From Methanolobus sp. (GTDB taxonomy: Archaea > Halobacteriota > Methanosarcinia > Methanosarcinales > Methanosarcinaceae): 64,000 nt of DNA. The notes under the pieces were generated by a model. The model had not been told where the DNA came from, did not search any database, and saw only the letters and a list, made by a program, of their open reading frames with translations. Below are positions 62,396 through 64,000 of the stretch, piece after piece. The stretch is from positions 62,001-126,000 of the forward strand of contig NZ_JADQBY010000013.1 of assembly GCF_016278385.1 (NCBI RefSeq), given 5' to 3'. Made by a program: the position numbers and the translations under genes. Every line of letters begins with the position of its first letter. Within the stretch, counting starts at the first letter, position 1.

Positions 62396-63256
62396 ATGGA
62401 CCGAGAAAGTTTACTAAGAGATCTGGGACTTACAAAATATGAGGCATCCGCATATGCAACCCTCCTTAAGGAAGGGATTATAGGTGCACAGGAACTCTCA
62501 CGTAAGTCCAACATACCAGTGGGAAAGATATACGAAGTGCTCTCCAACCTCAATAATATGGGACTTGTGGAGTTCCAGAGGTCAAGACCCCGAAAGTACA
62601 GGGCGATAAAACCGGGAGTTGCTCTGGATAATCTTTTTACTAAAAAAGAAGAGGACACTAAAAGCGAACTTGAGACATTCAAACTGAAGGTTTCAGAACT
62701 CAAGGACAATTTTTCCGATAGCAATTACCCTGACCACGCCGAGATCAAGTTCTGGTCAACACTCATCGGCGAAGATGACATAGTCAAGAACATTAAGAAC
62801 ACACTGGACGAAACCGAGAATGAGATACTGCATGTTAAATCCCTGAAGATTAAAGAGGCACTGGAAAAGAAGGTCAACTGCAATAATGATATTAACCCTG
62901 ATACCATCCTCACTCTTGTGACTGATGAGTTCATCAAAGCTGCAACATCCGGCATCAAGATCAGAATGATCCTGCCTGCAAGTTTCTTTGTAGACCACCT
63001 GAATAAAAAATACTCCACGATAAAGGATACCGATGTCAGGAATATGATTGCAAAAAATCTTGAAGTAAGAATCCTTGAATGCAATTATGATTTTGTGATC
63101 ATCGACGATAATGTGGTGTACATCCCCATCCCCAACCCCCTGAATCCGCATGGTATATTCGGAGAAATGAAGATGTTCGATAAGGAGTACGCAGGAAAAC
63201 TAAGGGAAAAGTACGATGAACTGTGGGCAAAGGGGAAGAGGACTGTGCTGGAGTGA
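62396..63256 (+). CDS. TrmB-family transcriptional regulator
   Basis: A 286-residue regulator. The winged helix is DLGLTKYEASAYATLLKEG ... NIPVGKIYEVLSNLNNMGLVEF, followed by a short coiled coil and a C-terminal effector domain with a phospholipase-D-like pattern (LKIKEALEKKVNC, IKIRMILPASF, NYDFVIIDDNVVYIPI). It shares architecture with the regulator at 56.0-56.8 kb, so the exporter operon is flanked by two TrmB genes. ATG 62396 is chosen; GTG 62387 is possible. No clear Shine-Dalgarno is seen. Confidence 0.9.
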   Translation: MDRESLLRDLGLTKYEASAYATLLKEGIIGAQELSRKSNIPVGKIYEVLSNLNNMGLVEFQRSRPRKYRAIKPGVALDNLFTKKEEDTKSELETFKLKVSELKDNFSDSNYPDHAEIKFWSTLIGEDDIVKNIKNTLDETENEILHVKSLKIKEALEKKVNCNNDINPDTILTLVTDEFIKAATSGIKIRMILPASFFVDHLNKKYSTIKDTDVRNMIAKNLEVRILECNYDFVIIDDNVVYIPIPNPLNPHGIFGEMKMFDKEYAGKLREKYDELWAKGKRTVLE

Positions 63257-63467
63257 TGGTTGGGAGTTGTTACTAGCGTGAGTAGATTTTATAACTCCAA
63301 TCATTTCGTTATTTTAGATTTAAGTTACGTCTGTCGCACGTAAGTTTGGGGATATAGGTAAGCAGAAAAAACGGAACTCTGTATATAAAATAAAATAATA
63401 GGGATATTATATACAAAATTTGAGCAAAGTCTAATAATAAATTGTAGCATTCAAAACAAGTTAACAA

Positions 63468-63878
63468 CTATGTGGTAGTAAGCTTCTCTAACTTGTATCC
63501 TTTTGAAATAATCTCAACATAATAGTCTCCTAGTCCTATTATATAATGATGCATATTATCCATAATATGCCTATATCTTCTTGTTTCAGGGTCAGTATAT
63601 TTTGAATTGTCTTTCAGTTGAGATATCCAATCCGAATTTACAATTTCATACATCATTCCATAGTATGGAACCTCAGGTATAATGTTCCATCTGGCACAAT
63701 CTTCTGCAGTTACCCTTAAACCATTGTAATTTTCAAAATCAATTTTGTATCTGATTTCATTTTTATCATCAAATTCAATGTATAATTTATTACCATTTTT
63801 GTTGTCACAAACAATTTTTTCAAATGGCACATCATGAACAGTTATGTGGGGTTCAAACACTCTTACTACCGTTATCAT
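63468..63878 (-). CDS. Hypothetical protein
   Basis: A 136-residue protein of unknown family read from ATG 63878 (GGAG 12 nt upstream); the frame extends to a TTG at 63926. It is polar, with VVRVFEPHITVHDVPFEKIV at the start, LYIEFDDKNEIRYKIDFENYNG in the middle and a tyrosine- and histidine-rich end (YRHIMDNMHHYIIGLGDYYVEI). No membrane span, repeat or catalytic motif stands out. Base composition is more AT-rich than the core genes, as in transferred or orphan genes. Confidence 0.55.
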   Translation of the reverse strand: MITVVRVFEPHITVHDVPFEKIVCDNKNGNKLYIEFDDKNEIRYKIDFENYNGLRVTAEDCARWNIIPEVPYYGMMYEIVNSDWISQLKDNSKYTDPETRRYRHIMDNMHHYIIGLGDYYVEIISKGYKLEKLTTT

Positions 63879-63929
63879 ACTTTCCACATCTCCAACCTTT
63901 TCCTTACATGAGCATTCAGAAATCAATCT

Positions 63930-64000
63930 TTAATCTCTAATACATTGTCCATATGTTTCTATTTCATTTTCTCTTATTGCGTTGCATATTTCAAGAAATA
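63930..64000 (-). CDS. C-terminal end of a gene running off the window (uncertain)
   Basis: The minus strand is open from the window edge for about 23 codons (LEICNAIRENEIETYGQCIRD) to a TAA at 63932. It would lie 51 bp upstream of the hypothetical gene. Too short to identify. Confidence 0.3.
   Translation of the reverse strand, partial: FLEICNAIRENEIETYGQCIRD

Overview
The window is chromosomal DNA of a methanogenic archaeon, most likely a methylotrophic member of the Methanosarcinales (Methanolobus / Methanococcoides / Methanosarcina type). The evidence is archaeal translation and transcription genes (eS1, eS8, eL37, eL21, Lsm, RpoF, archaeal GluRS), a formylmethanofuran dehydrogenase operon in the order F-A-C-D-B, sirohydrochlorin chelatase genes for coenzyme F430, an F420-dependent sulfite/nitrite reductase-like fusion, PAS-rich histidine kinases, and TrmB-type regulators next to an RND exporter with surface-type proteins. 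This placement is inference from gene content; no database was searched.

Layout. 1-9.1 kb: glutamyl-tRNA synthetase (cut by the window edge), a DUF523/DUF1722 protein, a zinc ribbon, eS1, thiM-thiE, an aminotransferase with its Lrp-type regulator, eS8, RNase Z. 9.1-16 kb: AAA ATPase, a membrane histidine kinase, Thi4, tRNA-His, purF, eL37 and Lsm. 16.2-24 kb: thiDN, DEAD helicase, the tRNA T-loop pair trmY-pus10, then the eL21 / rpoF / DUF655 / rsmA / HemK-like block. 24-33.8 kb: a second histidine kinase, a 2-oxoacid:ferredoxin oxidoreductase, a KaiC-like ATPase with a response regulator, and purE / chorismate mutase / GHMP shikimate kinase. 33.8-41.7 kb: a long structured leader, then fwdFACDB-fdhD, then two tandem cfbA copies. 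41.9-48.9 kb: an accessory redox region with a NifX-like protein, two DUF169 proteins, DUF1847, an MBL-fold enzyme, a radical SAM protein and the Fsr-like reductase.

49-64 kb is the most accessory part. Three near-identical ATP-grasp ligase genes stand in tandem. An ISH3-like insertion sequence with recognisable inverted repeats and a 5-bp target duplication sits between the first and second. A decayed AI-2E-type transporter follows, then a TrmB regulator, two paralogous exported proteins coupled to an RND exporter, a candidate structured small RNA, a small ORF and a second TrmB regulator.

Themes. Thiamine: ThiM, ThiE, a His-type Thi4 and ThiDN are all present, so two different thiamine-phosphate synthases coexist; the TPP-dependent oxidoreductase KorAB is a consumer. 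Cofactors: CfbA supplies the tetrapyrrole branch, and FdhD overlaps fwdB. Translation starts: a response regulator and a TrmB regulator have complete N-terminal domains but no usable AUG, GUG or UUG. Each has a Shine-Dalgarno core exactly 8 nt before an AUU codon followed by ACA. The RND exporter may use AUA with the same spacing. Other points to check are the candidate small RNA near 61.65-61.77 kb, the structured leader of the fwd operon and the ATP-grasp triplication.
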